DNA of 64,000 nt, taken from assembly GCF_004521985.1 (NCBI RefSeq), contig NZ_SBHZ01000006.1, forward strand, positions 124,001 through 188,000, given 5' to 3'. The stretch is from Ectopseudomonas khazarica (GTDB lineage Bacteria; Pseudomonadota; Gammaproteobacteria; Pseudomonadales; Pseudomonadaceae). Below, in pieces: positions 56,219 to 64,000 of the stretch. The notes under the pieces are model-generated. The model searched no databases, had not been told where the DNA came from, and worked only from the letters and a program-made list of their open reading frames with translations. How positions within the stretch are numbered: position 1 is the first letter of the stretch; each line of letters opens with the position of its first letter. The translations under genes and the position numbers were made by a program.

Positions 56219-57837
56219 TCCACGTAGCAGACGCTGACCGGCATGCCGTGCTCGGCGCAGAACGCCAGCCAGCGCTTCTGGTTGTCCTGCAGGCGGTCAC
56301 CGGGGCCCTTCACCTCGATCATCCGGTAGCGTCCCTCGCGGGGCCAGAACTGGATCAGGTCGGGCATGCCGGCGCGGTTCTCGCGAATATCGGCCAGCAG
56401 GCGGCGGAACCAGGCGCCCAGGTGCGCTGGCGGCAGGCAGGCCAGCGCCTGCTCCAGGCGCTCGGCATCGAGCAGCTCCCAGAACACGAACGGTGACTGG
56501 ATGCCGAATTTCTCGGCATGGGTACGGCGCATGGCGTCGCGATAGCTGCCGTCATCCAGGCGCGCCAGGCAGGCGGCGAACAGCTCGCTGCGCCGGGCGT
56601 GGAAGTCGGCGCGGTGCAGATCGACCGGGCCGGTATGAAAGGGATGGAAGAAGGCACCAGGCAGCGGGGCGAAGATCGCCTCCCAGCAGAGCAGGCCGAA
56701 CAGCCCGCAGATCAGCGTGTTCTCAACGTAATGCACCGGCGCATCGGGCGCGGCCAGGTGCGCGGCCACGGCCAGCTCGACGCTGGCGGCGCGCGGCAGG
56801 CGCAGGTCGAGACGATCCTCATCGAGCTTCGCCGCCTTGGGCGCTGCCGGCAGGCCGAGGCGCTTGCGCAGGCGGGTGCGTGCGCGTCCGGCCAGTTGCG
56901 CTTCCTCGGCGTTGAGCGGCGCTTCTAGCACCTGTTCGACCAGGGTCAGCGCCTCGGCATCCTGGCCCAGGCGTTCCAGCACGCGAATCTGCCGTTGCCG
57001 CGAGCCGAGTGCGCGGGTGTCGCGATACAGCGTCAGCGCCGAGTCCAGTTCGCCCGCGCGCTCCAGATGCTGCGCCAGTTGCAGCAGCAGGCGCTGGTGA
57101 CGTTCGTTGATATGCGCGCTGGCGCTGGCAAAGTCGCCGAGCTGCTGCAGCACCTCGGGCACCGTCACGCCTGCTTCGAAGGTCTCGCGGCAGAGGCGCA
57201 GATGCAGGTAGTCGTCGACGTCCTGACGGCTGCGAAAACCGCGTGAGCCGGGGGTGATCGGCACCTGCTCGTAACGGAATATCCCCAGGTCGGCCAACAC
57301 GAACTCCGACCAGTCCTGTGCCAGGTTGCCGAAGAACATCAGCCGCAGGCGGTCGCACAGCGGGCCGATGGCCAGGCTCAACAGGCGCTCATCCAGCCGT
57401 GGGCACCAATCGGCCAGGCTGCGCGGTTCCGTGTGCAGCGCGCGCAGGTGTTCGAGCAATTCGCTCTTCTTCAGGCTGCCGCCGGGCAGGTCGTCGGCGA
57501 AGTGCGTGGCCAGCTCATCCTTGAGCAGCAGGGCGCCCAGCTCGTCGAAGGTCAGCGCTGCGTGCTCGATCAGCCAGCCCGACGCCAGCAGCGCGCCAGC
57601 CGCAGTGGCGATGTCGCCGATCTCCGCATAGCGCAGCTTGCTGGCGCGAAAGTGCACGCCCTTGCGCATGACCAGGCGCACCAGCAGCGCCTGGGATGGC
57701 AGCGGCAGTTGGACAAAGTTCGCGACGAAGGCCAGCTCGGCGGCGTCCATCAGGTCGCGATGATGGGTGTCGAGCCAGTCGAGGGCCTTGCGGAAGTTGG
57801 CCAGGTAATAGAGTTCGGGGGCGTCGAGGTTGAGCAT
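56206..57837 (-). CDS. FAN1-type VRR-NUC structure-specific nuclease
   Basis: This 543-residue protein has helical SAP-like and TPR-like regions (LELLQQLGDFASASAHINERH-type repeats near residues 240-330) and a C-terminal VRR-NUC domain. The catalytic set is Asp 493 in MPDLIQFW and Glu 508-x-Lys 510 in RMIEVKGPGD. It resembles the bacterial FAN1 homologue known structurally from P. aeruginosa, which cuts 5'-flap DNA and helps unhook interstrand crosslinks. It is first in an operon with the helicase and has a LexA-like box 14 bp before its ATG. Confidence 0.88.
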   Translation of the reverse strand: MLNLDAPELYYLANFRKALDWLDTHHRDLMDAAELAFVANFVQLPLPSQALLVRLVMRKGVHFRASKLRYAEIGDIATAAGALLASGWLIEHAALTFDELGALLLKDELATHFADDLPGGSLKKSELLEHLRALHTEPRSLADWCPRLDERLLSLAIGPLCDRLRLMFFGNLAQDWSEFVLADLGIFRYEQVPITPGSRGFRSRQDVDDYLHLRLCRETFEAGVTVPEVLQQLGDFASASAHINERHQRLLLQLAQHLERAGELDSALTLYRDTRALGSRQRQIRVLERLGQDAEALTLVEQVLEAPLNAEEAQLAGRARTRLRKRLGLPAAPKAAKLDEDRLDLRLPRAASVELAVAAHLAAPDAPVHYVENTLICGLFGLLCWEAIFAPLPGAFFHPFHTGPVDLHRADFHARRSELFAACLARLDDGSYRDAMRRTHAEKFGIQSPFVFWELLDAERLEQALACLPPAHLGAWFRRLLADIRENRAGMPDLIQFWPREGRYRMIEVKGPGDRLQDNQKRWLAFCAEHGMPVSVCYVEWLD

Positions 57838-57851
57838 GGTGCGAAGTCTTA

Positions 57852-57867
57852 CTGGTTTTTTATACAG
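57852..57867 (-). promoter_or_regulatory. LexA-like (SOS) box of the FAN1-helicase operon
   Basis: Read toward the gene the site is CTGTATAAAAAACCAG: CTGT-N8-ACAG with one mismatch (CCAG). It differs at a single base from the perfect box at 11295-11310 and has nearly the same distance to its ATG (14 versus 17 bp). CCAG half-sites occur in functional enteric LexA boxes such as that of dinB. Confidence 0.75.
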
Positions 57868-58085
57868 ATGCCAGTGCCGTTCACCCGCTGCAGTGCCTGA
57901 GCAGACGGAAGGCGGGGCGCCTGAGTCGTGCCTGAGAAGTGAGCCTATCTAGCTGATTGGAAAGAGGTTTTTCAGCTATCGATGGCGTCGATTGTCACTA
58001 TCCCGAGATGTCCCTTTTGCCGTTCCGGGGCGTGCGTAACATGACAACCGTACCCAGTTGCTCACCCCTTCTCAGGAGAACGAAC

Positions 58086-58514
58086 ATGAAAAAGCAGATC
58101 CTCGCCAGCCTTGTCCTCGCCGCCCTGTCCGCCAGTGCCTTCGCCCTGCCGCAGGTAACCGTCGAGCAACCCACCGCCCCTGTCGTCGCTGAAGATGGCG
58201 CCGATCGTGTAGGCGCGAACCGTGTCGCCGAAGGTGGTGCCGAGCGTACGCTGGAGCGTTTCCGCGTAGCCGAAGATGGCGCCGATCGCGTCGGTGCGAA
58301 CCGCGTTGCCGAAGGCGGTGCCGAGCGCACGCTGGAGCGTTTCCGCGTAGCCGAAGATGGCGCCGATCGCGTTGGTGCGAACCGTGTCGCCGAAGGCGGT
58401 GCCGAGCGCACACTGGAGCGTTTCCGCGTCGCTGAAGATGGCTCCGATCGCGTCGGTGCGAACCGTGTCGCCGAAGACGGTGCCGACCGCGCAGGTGCCA
58501 GCCGTATCAGCTGA
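58086..58514 (+). CDS. Exported modular repeat protein B (paralogue of the protein at 52006)
   Basis: This 142-residue protein has a signal peptide nearly identical to protein A and a 16-residue linker. Residues 37-142 are X and Y modules only: X-Y-X-Y-X-Y-X-X. The repeating 27-residue unit is DGADRVGANRVAE plus GGAERTLERFRVAE. The Z module of protein A is absent. No cysteine is present. CAGGAG precedes the ATG and a terminator follows. It lies 180 bp before creD in the same orientation. Function is unknown; linkage to the Cre system is suggested by position only. Confidence 0.8.
   Translation: MKKQILASLVLAALSASAFALPQVTVEQPTAPVVAEDGADRVGANRVAEGGAERTLERFRVAEDGADRVGANRVAEGGAERTLERFRVAEDGADRVGANRVAEGGAERTLERFRVAEDGSDRVGANRVAEDGADRAGASRIS
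58194..58508 (+). repeat. In-frame 81-bp tandem repeats coding for protein B modules
   Basis: Three consecutive 81-bp units (58194-58274, 58275-58355, 58356-58436) are followed by two 39-bp X-type units. The units are nearly identical at DNA level, so copy number could change by slippage or recombination. Confidence 0.82.
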
Positions 58515-58563
58515 TCCGGTCATCCATCACGCGGGAGCAGTCTCATGCCGCACAGCCGTTAGC

Positions 58564-58590
58564 AAGGGCGCCCTCGACCGGCGCCCTTTC
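58564..58590 (+). terminator. Rho-independent terminator after repeat protein B
   Basis: AAGGGCGCC/GGCGCCCTT stem with a CTCGACC loop is followed by TCTGTTTCT. It separates protein B from creD. Confidence 0.75.
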
Positions 58591-58693
58591 TGTTTCTCAC
58601 ATTCTCCACACAATCTCCACGCTCGCCCCATACCCCCGCCACCCAGGCTGCCCAGACTCTGCCGTACCTTCACTCGCTACGGAGAGCCGTACC

Positions 58694-60037
58694 ATGAGCC
58701 GTACCCTGGGCTTCAAGCTGGGCGCCATCGCCCTGCTGATTCTGCTGTTGATGATTCCCCTGTTGATGATCGATGGCCTGGTCGACGAGCGCCAGGGCCT
58801 GCGCCATGACGTGCTGCAGGACATCGCGCGCAGCTCCAGCTATCGCCAGCAGGTCACCGGGCCGATTCTGGTCGTGCCTTACATCAAGACCACTCACGAG
58901 TGGAAAACCAACAAGACCACCGGCGAGCGCTATACCGAGGAGCGTCAGCAACGCGGACGCCTGTACTTCCTGCCGGAGCGCTTCGTGCTCGAAGGGCAGG
59001 TCGGCACCGAGCTGCGGGCGCGGGGCATCTACCAGGCGCGCCTGTACCACAGCGACAGCCAGGTCAGTGGCCAGTTCCGCCTGCCGGCGCGCCTGGGCCT
59101 GGGCGACGACCTCGGCTTCTACCGCTTCGAGAAACCTTTCCTCTCGGTCGGCATCAGCGACATTCGCGGTATCAGCAATGACCTGCAGCTGCGCCTCAAT
59201 GGCCAGACCCTGAGCTTCGCACCCGGCAGCGGCGACGACAGTTTCGGCGCGGGCGTGCATGCACCGATCCCCGCACTCGACCCGCAGGGTGGGCAGAGCC
59301 TGGAGTTCGCCTTCGACCTCAAGCTGCAGGGCACCGAGCAGTTGTCGATCGTGCCGGTCGGGCGTGACAGCCGGGTCAAACTGAGCTCCGACTGGCCGCA
59401 CCCGAGCTTCGTCGGCGAGTACCTGCCGAACCGTCGCAGCATCGACGCCAAGGGCTTCACGGCCGAATGGCAGACCAGCTTCTTCGCCACCAACCTGGAG
59501 GAGGCGCTGCGTGACTGCGTGGTGGGCGAGCGCTGCCAGGCGCTGTTCGGCCGCCACTTCGGCGTCAGCTTCGTCGACCCCGTCGACCAGTACCTGAAGA
59601 CCGACCGGGCGATCAAATACGCGCTGTTGTTCATCGCCCTGACCTTCGCGGCGTTCTTCCTCTTCGAAGTGCTCAAGCGCCTCGCCGTGCACCCGGTGCA
59701 GTACGCCCTGGTGGGGCTGTCGCTGGCGCTGTTCTACCTGTTGCTGCTGTCGCTCTCCGAGCACCTGCCTTTCGCGCTGGCCTATGGCCTTTCCGCCACG
59801 GCCTGCGTCGGCCTGATCGGCTTCTACGTCAGCCACGTGCTGCACAGCTGGCAGCGTGGCATGGGCTTTGGTGCCCTGCTGGCGGCGCTCTACGGGATGC
59901 TCTACGGCCTGCTCAGCGCCGAGGATTACGCCCTGCTGATGGGCTCGCTGCTGGTCTTCGGCGTGCTCGGCAGCGTGATGGTACTGACCCGCAAACTGGA
60001 CTGGTATGGCGTTGGCCGCGCGGCCCCGCAAGCCTGA
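58694..60037 (+). CDS. creD: Inner-membrane protein CreD
   Basis: This 447-residue protein has one N-terminal membrane helix (AIALLILLLMIPLLMIDGL), a large periplasmic domain, and about five C-terminal membrane helices from near residue 308. SSSYRQQVTGPILVVPY and the late AEDYALLMGSLLVFGVL are typical of CreD. In pseudomonads CreD is the main CreBC target and affects envelope integrity and beta-lactam response. It is displaced from creBC by the repeat-protein/repair segment. Confidence 0.93.
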   Translation: MSRTLGFKLGAIALLILLLMIPLLMIDGLVDERQGLRHDVLQDIARSSSYRQQVTGPILVVPYIKTTHEWKTNKTTGERYTEERQQRGRLYFLPERFVLEGQVGTELRARGIYQARLYHSDSQVSGQFRLPARLGLGDDLGFYRFEKPFLSVGISDIRGISNDLQLRLNGQTLSFAPGSGDDSFGAGVHAPIPALDPQGGQSLEFAFDLKLQGTEQLSIVPVGRDSRVKLSSDWPHPSFVGEYLPNRRSIDAKGFTAEWQTSFFATNLEEALRDCVVGERCQALFGRHFGVSFVDPVDQYLKTDRAIKYALLFIALTFAAFFLFEVLKRLAVHPVQYALVGLSLALFYLLLLSLSEHLPFALAYGLSATACVGLIGFYVSHVLHSWQRGMGFGALLAALYGMLYGLLSAEDYALLMGSLLVFGVLGSVMVLTRKLDWYGVGRAAPQA

Positions 60038-60084
60038 ATCATATGGCGCGGCAGTGGCCGCGCCGCTTCTCTGGAGGTGATCCC

Positions 60085-60387
60085 ATGCGTCTTCTCATGC
60101 AGTTTTCCGCGTGCCTGGGCCTTGGCCTGGTGGTAGCCGTGATGATTCTGATCGGTCTGATGTTCGTTGGCTGGTTCGACGTCATCGATGGTCTGCTGAT
60201 GACTGGCAAGCCCCTCGCCAGCCTGAGCCTGATGGTGTTGCCGGAGGGCTTCTGGAGTTCGCTGACGGGGGTGCAGGACGCCGCGAACAACAGCTCGCTG
60301 CGTTCCTTTCTGGCGCTGTGTGCCGCCCTGGGCCAGGTCGGCCTGATCCTGGCGCTGGGTTTCATGCGCCTGTGGTACCGCGCATGA
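60085..60387 (+). CDS. Small membrane protein after creD, unknown
   Basis: This 100-residue protein follows GGAGGTGA, a near-perfect ribosome site. It has two hydrophobic segments (ACLGLGLVVAVMILIGLMFVGW and LALCAALGQVGLILALGF) with a loop between them, suggesting an inner-membrane hairpin. It is 47 bp after creD and may be cotranscribed. I do not recognise a family. Confidence 0.65.
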   Translation: MRLLMQFSACLGLGLVVAVMILIGLMFVGWFDVIDGLLMTGKPLASLSLMVLPEGFWSSLTGVQDAANNSSLRSFLALCAALGQVGLILALGFMRLWYRA

Positions 60388-60531
60388 GCGGGCATATCGG
60401 TTTGCGTGAGGAGGCGCGTGCCGGGCATCTGCTGGCACGACGCATCGCCTGGCTGTTTCGCGATGCCCGTCATGGGCAGTGGTGCTGCGCTGACGTAGAC
60501 TCACGGCGGGATGAACAGGAGGTGTTCAGGG

Positions 60532-61314
60532 ATGACATTCAGACTCGCCGCGGGCCTGGCCGGCCTGCTGACCGCCAGCGTGGTGCTGGCCGATGACTGC
60601 TCGGCGCAACTGCCTGGCTGGCTGGAACAGGCGCACCCGGGCCAGGCTGGCGGAATCTGGCTGCAGGATGAGCGCGGGGCCTATCGGGTGGATGCCCGGC
60701 AGAGCATCTGCAAGGTCTGGCCGGCGCGGCCGCACCTGGCCCTGGTCGCCGTGCCGCTGCTGCGCGAGGAGCATGACGACCATGGCCAGAGCGACCTCGA
60801 AGTCCTGCTGCTCGATAGTGCCAGGCAGGACGTCGTGGCGCGCCTGATCGAACCCAACCGGCTGGATTGGGATGCGATATTCGTCGATGGCATCGAGTTC
60901 GACACCGCCCCTTATCGTCTGCGTGCGCAGGACCTGGCCTTCGGTGTCCGCATCAAGCGGCGCAACGGATCAGCCCCCAATCCCTTCCTCGAAACCGAAC
61001 TCAACCTGTACGAGCTGGATGGACAGCACCTGAGGTCGGTGCTGAGCGAGCTGGTGGTGCAGCGCTCGGGAGGGGAGTGGGATACCCACTGCGCCGGAGA
61101 GTTCAGCGAATCCACGGGCGTGGTGATCATCACCGAGCGCGTCGGGCATGCCGGCTATCGCGACCTGCAGCTCAGGATGAGCGCTATCCACAGCCGCTCC
61201 GCAGAGGTCGCGGGCGACTGTCAGACGGTCGAGCGCAGCACCCAGCGTTCCCGATACACCATCGAATACGGCGACGAGCGCTATCTGCTGCCGATCGAGC
61301 TGTCGCCGCTCTGA
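60532..61314 (+). CDS. Exported protein of unknown function
   Basis: From the ATG at 60532 (AGGAGG 9 bp upstream) this encodes 260 residues beginning with a signal peptide (LAAGLAGLLTASVVLADD). The mature part has short beta-rich stretches such as AGGIWLQDERGAYRVDAR, QSDLEVLLLDSARQDVVARL and RYTIEYGDERYLLPIEL. It has four cysteines. No motif ties it to a known enzyme. Similar tails are seen in pseudomonad proteins of unknown function. Confidence 0.65.
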   Translation: MTFRLAAGLAGLLTASVVLADDCSAQLPGWLEQAHPGQAGGIWLQDERGAYRVDARQSICKVWPARPHLALVAVPLLREEHDDHGQSDLEVLLLDSARQDVVARLIEPNRLDWDAIFVDGIEFDTAPYRLRAQDLAFGVRIKRRNGSAPNPFLETELNLYELDGQHLRSVLSELVVQRSGGEWDTHCAGEFSESTGVVIITERVGHAGYRDLQLRMSAIHSRSAEVAGDCQTVERSTQRSRYTIEYGDERYLLPIELSPL

Positions 61315-61488
61315 GCGGCCACCCGCTCCCGCACGATCTGCGCGAGGTTTTGCAAAACAGCGCCCGCATGCCGCACATGGACGGGCAGTCATGACGATCT
61401 TCGGCTAATACCAATGTCTAGCTGTCGGCTTTTGCTGGCCAGCTGCTAGTTTGAAGGTGCATCAGAATAACAATAACCGGAGGCGTCT

Positions 61489-61749
61489 ATGACTTCTGAA
61501 CAAGCAAATGCCGCGGCCTACTGGAAGGCCAATGTGCGGCTCATCACCTGGAGCCTGATCATCTGGGCGCTGGTTTCCTACGGATTCGCCATGATTCTGC
61601 GCCCCATGGTCGCGGGTATCTCGGTAGGCGGTTCCGACCTCGGATTCTGGTTCGCGCAGCAGGGCTCCATCCTCTTCTTCATCGGGCTGATCTTTCACTA
61701 CGCGTGGAGACTGAACAAGCTCGATAAAGAATTCGGCGTCGAGGAGTAG
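61489..61749 (+). CDS. DUF4212 small membrane subunit of a sodium/solute symporter
   Basis: This 86-residue protein has two membrane segments (LITWSLIIWALVSYGFAMIL and GSILFFIGLIFHYAWRLN) and the DUF4212 pattern, including FWFAQQGSILFF. It ends 3 bp before the symporter start, the conserved order for this pair. It is presumed to be an accessory subunit. Confidence 0.9.
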   Translation: MTSEQANAAAYWKANVRLITWSLIIWALVSYGFAMILRPMVAGISVGGSDLGFWFAQQGSILFFIGLIFHYAWRLNKLDKEFGVEE

Positions 61750-61752
61750 GTC

Positions 61753-63522
61753 ATGAGCCAGTTCGTAATCAACATGCTGTTCGTGGGGGCGTCCTTCGCG
61801 CTCTACATCGGTATCGCCATCTGGGCGCGCGCCGGTTCCACCAAGGAATTCTACGTCGCGGGCGGTGGCGTCCATCCGGTCACCAACGGCATGGCGACGG
61901 CTGCTGACTGGATGTCCGCAGCCTCGTTCATTTCCATGGCGGGCCTGATCGCCGCCGGTGGTTATGCCAACTCCACCTTCCTCATGGGCTGGACCGGTGG
62001 CTACGTGCTGCTGGCGATGCTGCTCGCGCCCTACCTGCGCAAGTTCGGCAAGTTCACCGTGCCGGACTTCATCGGTGATCGCTTCTACAGCCGCGGTGCG
62101 CGTCTGACTGCGGTGATCTGCCTGGTGATCATCTCCGTCACCTACGTGATCGGCCAGATGGCCGGTGCCGGTGTCGCGTTCTCGCGCTTCCTCGAAGTGA
62201 GCAACTCGACCGGTATCTGGATCGCCGCAGCGGTGGTGTTCGCCTACGCCGTATTCGGCGGCATGAAAGGCATCACCTACACCCAGGTGGCGCAGTACGT
62301 GGTGCTGATCATCGCCTACACCATTCCGGCGATCTTCATCTCCCTGCAGCTGACCGGTAACCCGATTCCGCCGCTGGGCCTGTTCGGTGACCATGCCGAG
62401 TCCGGCCTGCCGCTGCTGCAGAAGCTCGATGCCGTGGTCCGTGACCTGGGCTTCGCCGCCTACACCGCTGACGTCGACAACAAGCTGAACATGGTGCTGT
62501 TCACCATGTCGCTGATGATCGGTACTGCCGGTCTGCCGCACGTGATCATCCGCTTCTTCACCGTACCGCGCGTGGCCGATGCCCGCTGGTCCGCTGGCTG
62601 GACGCTGATCTTCATCGCGCTGCTGTACCTCACCGCTCCGGCCGTGGCCTCCATGGCACGCCTGAACCTGATGACCACCATCTACCCGGAAGGCACCTCG
62701 GCGCCTGCGCTGTCCTATGAAGAGCGTCCGGAGTGGGTCAAGACCTGGGAAACCACCGGTCTGATCAAGTGGGAAGACAAGAACGGCGACGGCCGCATCC
62801 AGATGTACAACGATGCCGCACCGGCCTTCACCGCGACCGCTCAGGAGCGTGGCTGGAACGGCAACGAGCTGACCGTCAACAACGACATCCTGGTGCTCGC
62901 CAACCCGGAAATCGCCAACCTGCCGGGTTGGGTCGTGGGTCTGATCGCGGCGGGTGCCATCGCGGCTGCACTGTCCACCGCGGCGGGGCTGTTGCTGGCG
63001 ATCTCCTCGGCGATCAGTCATGACCTGATCAAGACCCTGATCAATCCGAAGATCAGCGAGAAGAACGAGATGCTCGCCGCGCGAATCTCCATGGCCTGCG
63101 CGATCCTCCTGGCGACCTATCTGGGGCTCAATCCGCCTGGGTTCGCCGCGCAGGTGGTGGCGTTGGCCTTCGGTATCGCGGCAGCCTCGCTGTTCCCGGT
63201 GCTGATGATGGGGATCTTCTCCAAGCGCATGAACGACAAGGGCGCGATCTGCGGCATGGTTGCCGGCCTGGCCATCACCCTGGTGTACATCTTCACCTAC
63301 CTGGGCTGGTTCTTCATTCCGGGCACCAACATGCTGGCCAATACCCCGGACAACTGGTTCATGGGCATCTCCCCGGCTTCCTTCGGTTCCGTCGGTGCGC
63401 TGATCAACTTCGCCGTGGCCTACGCCGTGTCGATGGTCACCGCCGAGCCGCCGCAGGAAATCCAGGATCTGGTGGAAAGCGTGCGTACCCCCAAAGGTGC
63501 TGGTGCCGCTCTGAGCCACTGA
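61753..63522 (+). CDS. Sodium:solute symporter, VC_2705 subfamily (acetate-type)
   Basis: This 589-residue transporter has about 13 membrane helices and solute:sodium symporter motifs (ATAADWMSAASFISMAGL, AVFGGMKGITYTQVAQY, AAALSTAAGLLLAISSAISHD). It is closer to the DUF4212-linked VC_2705 subfamily than to ActP; substrates are probably short carboxylates, but that is inference. A loop at residues 342-350 reads DKNGDGRIQ, like an EF-hand calcium loop. A terminator follows. Confidence 0.9.
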   Translation: MSQFVINMLFVGASFALYIGIAIWARAGSTKEFYVAGGGVHPVTNGMATAADWMSAASFISMAGLIAAGGYANSTFLMGWTGGYVLLAMLLAPYLRKFGKFTVPDFIGDRFYSRGARLTAVICLVIISVTYVIGQMAGAGVAFSRFLEVSNSTGIWIAAAVVFAYAVFGGMKGITYTQVAQYVVLIIAYTIPAIFISLQLTGNPIPPLGLFGDHAESGLPLLQKLDAVVRDLGFAAYTADVDNKLNMVLFTMSLMIGTAGLPHVIIRFFTVPRVADARWSAGWTLIFIALLYLTAPAVASMARLNLMTTIYPEGTSAPALSYEERPEWVKTWETTGLIKWEDKNGDGRIQMYNDAAPAFTATAQERGWNGNELTVNNDILVLANPEIANLPGWVVGLIAAGAIAAALSTAAGLLLAISSAISHDLIKTLINPKISEKNEMLAARISMACAILLATYLGLNPPGFAAQVVALAFGIAAASLFPVLMMGIFSKRMNDKGAICGMVAGLAITLVYIFTYLGWFFIPGTNMLANTPDNWFMGISPASFGSVGALINFAVAYAVSMVTAEPPQEIQDLVESVRTPKGAGAALSH

Positions 63523-63570
63523 GCATAATCCTGGCCTGACGCCATCGTTCGATGGTCCAGGGTCTGACAG

Positions 63571-63599
63571 ACGGGCCTCCACGGAGGCCCGTCTTTTTT
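63571..63599 (+). terminator. Rho-independent terminator after the symporter
   Basis: ACGGGCCTCC-ACG-GAGGCCCGT is a strong stem followed by CTTTTTT. Confidence 0.9.
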
Positions 63600-63612
63600 C
63601 GGGAACAGTCGT

Positions 63613-64000
63613 ATGTTGTGGACTTTGCTTGCCATCGTGGTTTCGGGGCTCGGCGCTGCCGGTATTGCCCTGCTGCTGCGCAAACTGACGCGCAACAGGT
63701 TGCCCAGGTGGATCATTCCGCTGTTCGGTGGCCTGGGCATGCTGGGTTACCAGGTGTCCTACGAGTACGCCTGGTTCGAGCACCAGCAGCAGCGCCAGCC
63801 GAAGGAGTCGGTCGTGGTCGCGACCGAGCAGGGGCATGTGTTCTGGCGTCCCTGGAGCTACTTCGTACCCATCACCACGGCCTTCACCGTGCTCGACAGC
63901 AAGAGCGTCGTGCGCCAGCAGGTCGCGGATGCGCGGGTGGCGGAATTCATGCTCTATCGCTTCGAGAAGCAGCATGTCGACCATGTCTCGCACCAGGCGC
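63613..64000 (+). CDS. Unknown membrane-anchored protein (truncated by window edge)
   Basis: The frame is open from the ATG at 63613 to the edge, giving 129 residues. A hydrophobic start (LLAIVVSGLGAAGIALLL) and a second segment (WIIPLFGGLGMLGYQVSYEY) precede a soluble part (ESVVVATEQGHVFWRPWSYF). It follows the symporter terminator in the same orientation. I do not recognise the family. Confidence 0.7.
   Translation, partial: MLWTLLAIVVSGLGAAGIALLLRKLTRNRLPRWIIPLFGGLGMLGYQVSYEYAWFEHQQQRQPKESVVVATEQGHVFWRPWSYFVPITTAFTVLDSKSVVRQQVADARVAEFMLYRFEKQHVDHVSHQA

Noticed and set aside
60385..60596. 70-codon frame starting at an ATG overlapping the stop of the gene at 60085
   Set aside because: It runs through the start of the better supported exported-protein gene at 60532 and has Arg/Gly-rich composition typical of a shadow frame.

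Overview
This window is chromosomal DNA of a GC-rich gammaproteobacterium, almost certainly a Pseudomonas. The evidence is metX-metW, twitching-motility pilT-pilU, glnA/ntrBC, the betaine-to-glycine gene set (gbcA, gbcB, glyA, soxBDAG, purU, fdhA), the AauRS/AatJQMP acidic amino acid system and creBC...creD. Gene content and the short intergenic repeats fit the P. mendocina/oleovorans/alcaligenes neighbourhood best; that species-level placement is inference. No tRNA, rRNA, insertion sequence, prophage or CRISPR array was seen.

Layout. 1-6.7 kb (minus strand): methionine genes (DUF4426 protein, metW, metX), a dynamin-like GTPase, and the yggU-yggT-proC-yggS cluster. 7.0-9.2 kb: pilT and pilU. 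9.2-11.3 kb: a two-gene radical-SAM/partner DNA-repair operon behind a LexA box. 11.4-17.4 kb: a TM2 protein, then the nitrogen cluster glnA - two DUF4124 proteins - ntrB - ntrC. The glnA control region has a sigma-54 promoter and two NtrC-like sites, and a further strong NtrC-like site lies before ntrB. 17.8-22.2 kb: thiI, typA and an orphan nucleotidyltransferase-like gene. 22.3-36.6 kb: glycine betaine catabolism, from divergent gbcA/gbcB through threonine aldolase and glyA to soxBDAG, purU and fdhA. Demethylation of betaine to glycine and serine is thus linked to disposal of the released C1 units. 36.7-43.2 kb: AauR/AauS and the glutamate/aspartate ABC transporter, with a complete enhancer-IHF-sigma-54 layout before aatJ. 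43.5-49.2 kb: acyltransferase, HD-GYP protein, periplasmic zinc-protease-like protein, chemoreceptor and CBS protein. 49.4-60.0 kb: creB-creC and creD, separated by about 7 kb. 60.1-64.0 kb: two unknown exported or membrane proteins, a DUF4212/sodium symporter pair and a truncated unknown gene.

The most unusual part is the creBC-creD interval. It begins and ends with two paralogous small exported proteins made almost entirely of 13-14-residue modules of the type GA(D/E)R...RVAE in different arrangements. Between them, on the opposite strand, are a nuclease-helicase of the XPD/DinG class and a FAN1-type VRR-NUC nuclease. A LexA-like box just upstream of the FAN1-type gene is nearly identical to the one at 11.3 kb, so two separate SOS repair operons appear to be present. 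Other signals worth checking are a dense DnaA-box-like cluster before glyA, a long inverted operator-like pair between gbcA and gbcB, a perfect 11-bp inverted repeat before glyA, and palindromic repeats in every large gap of the glyA-sox-purU-fdhA gene string.
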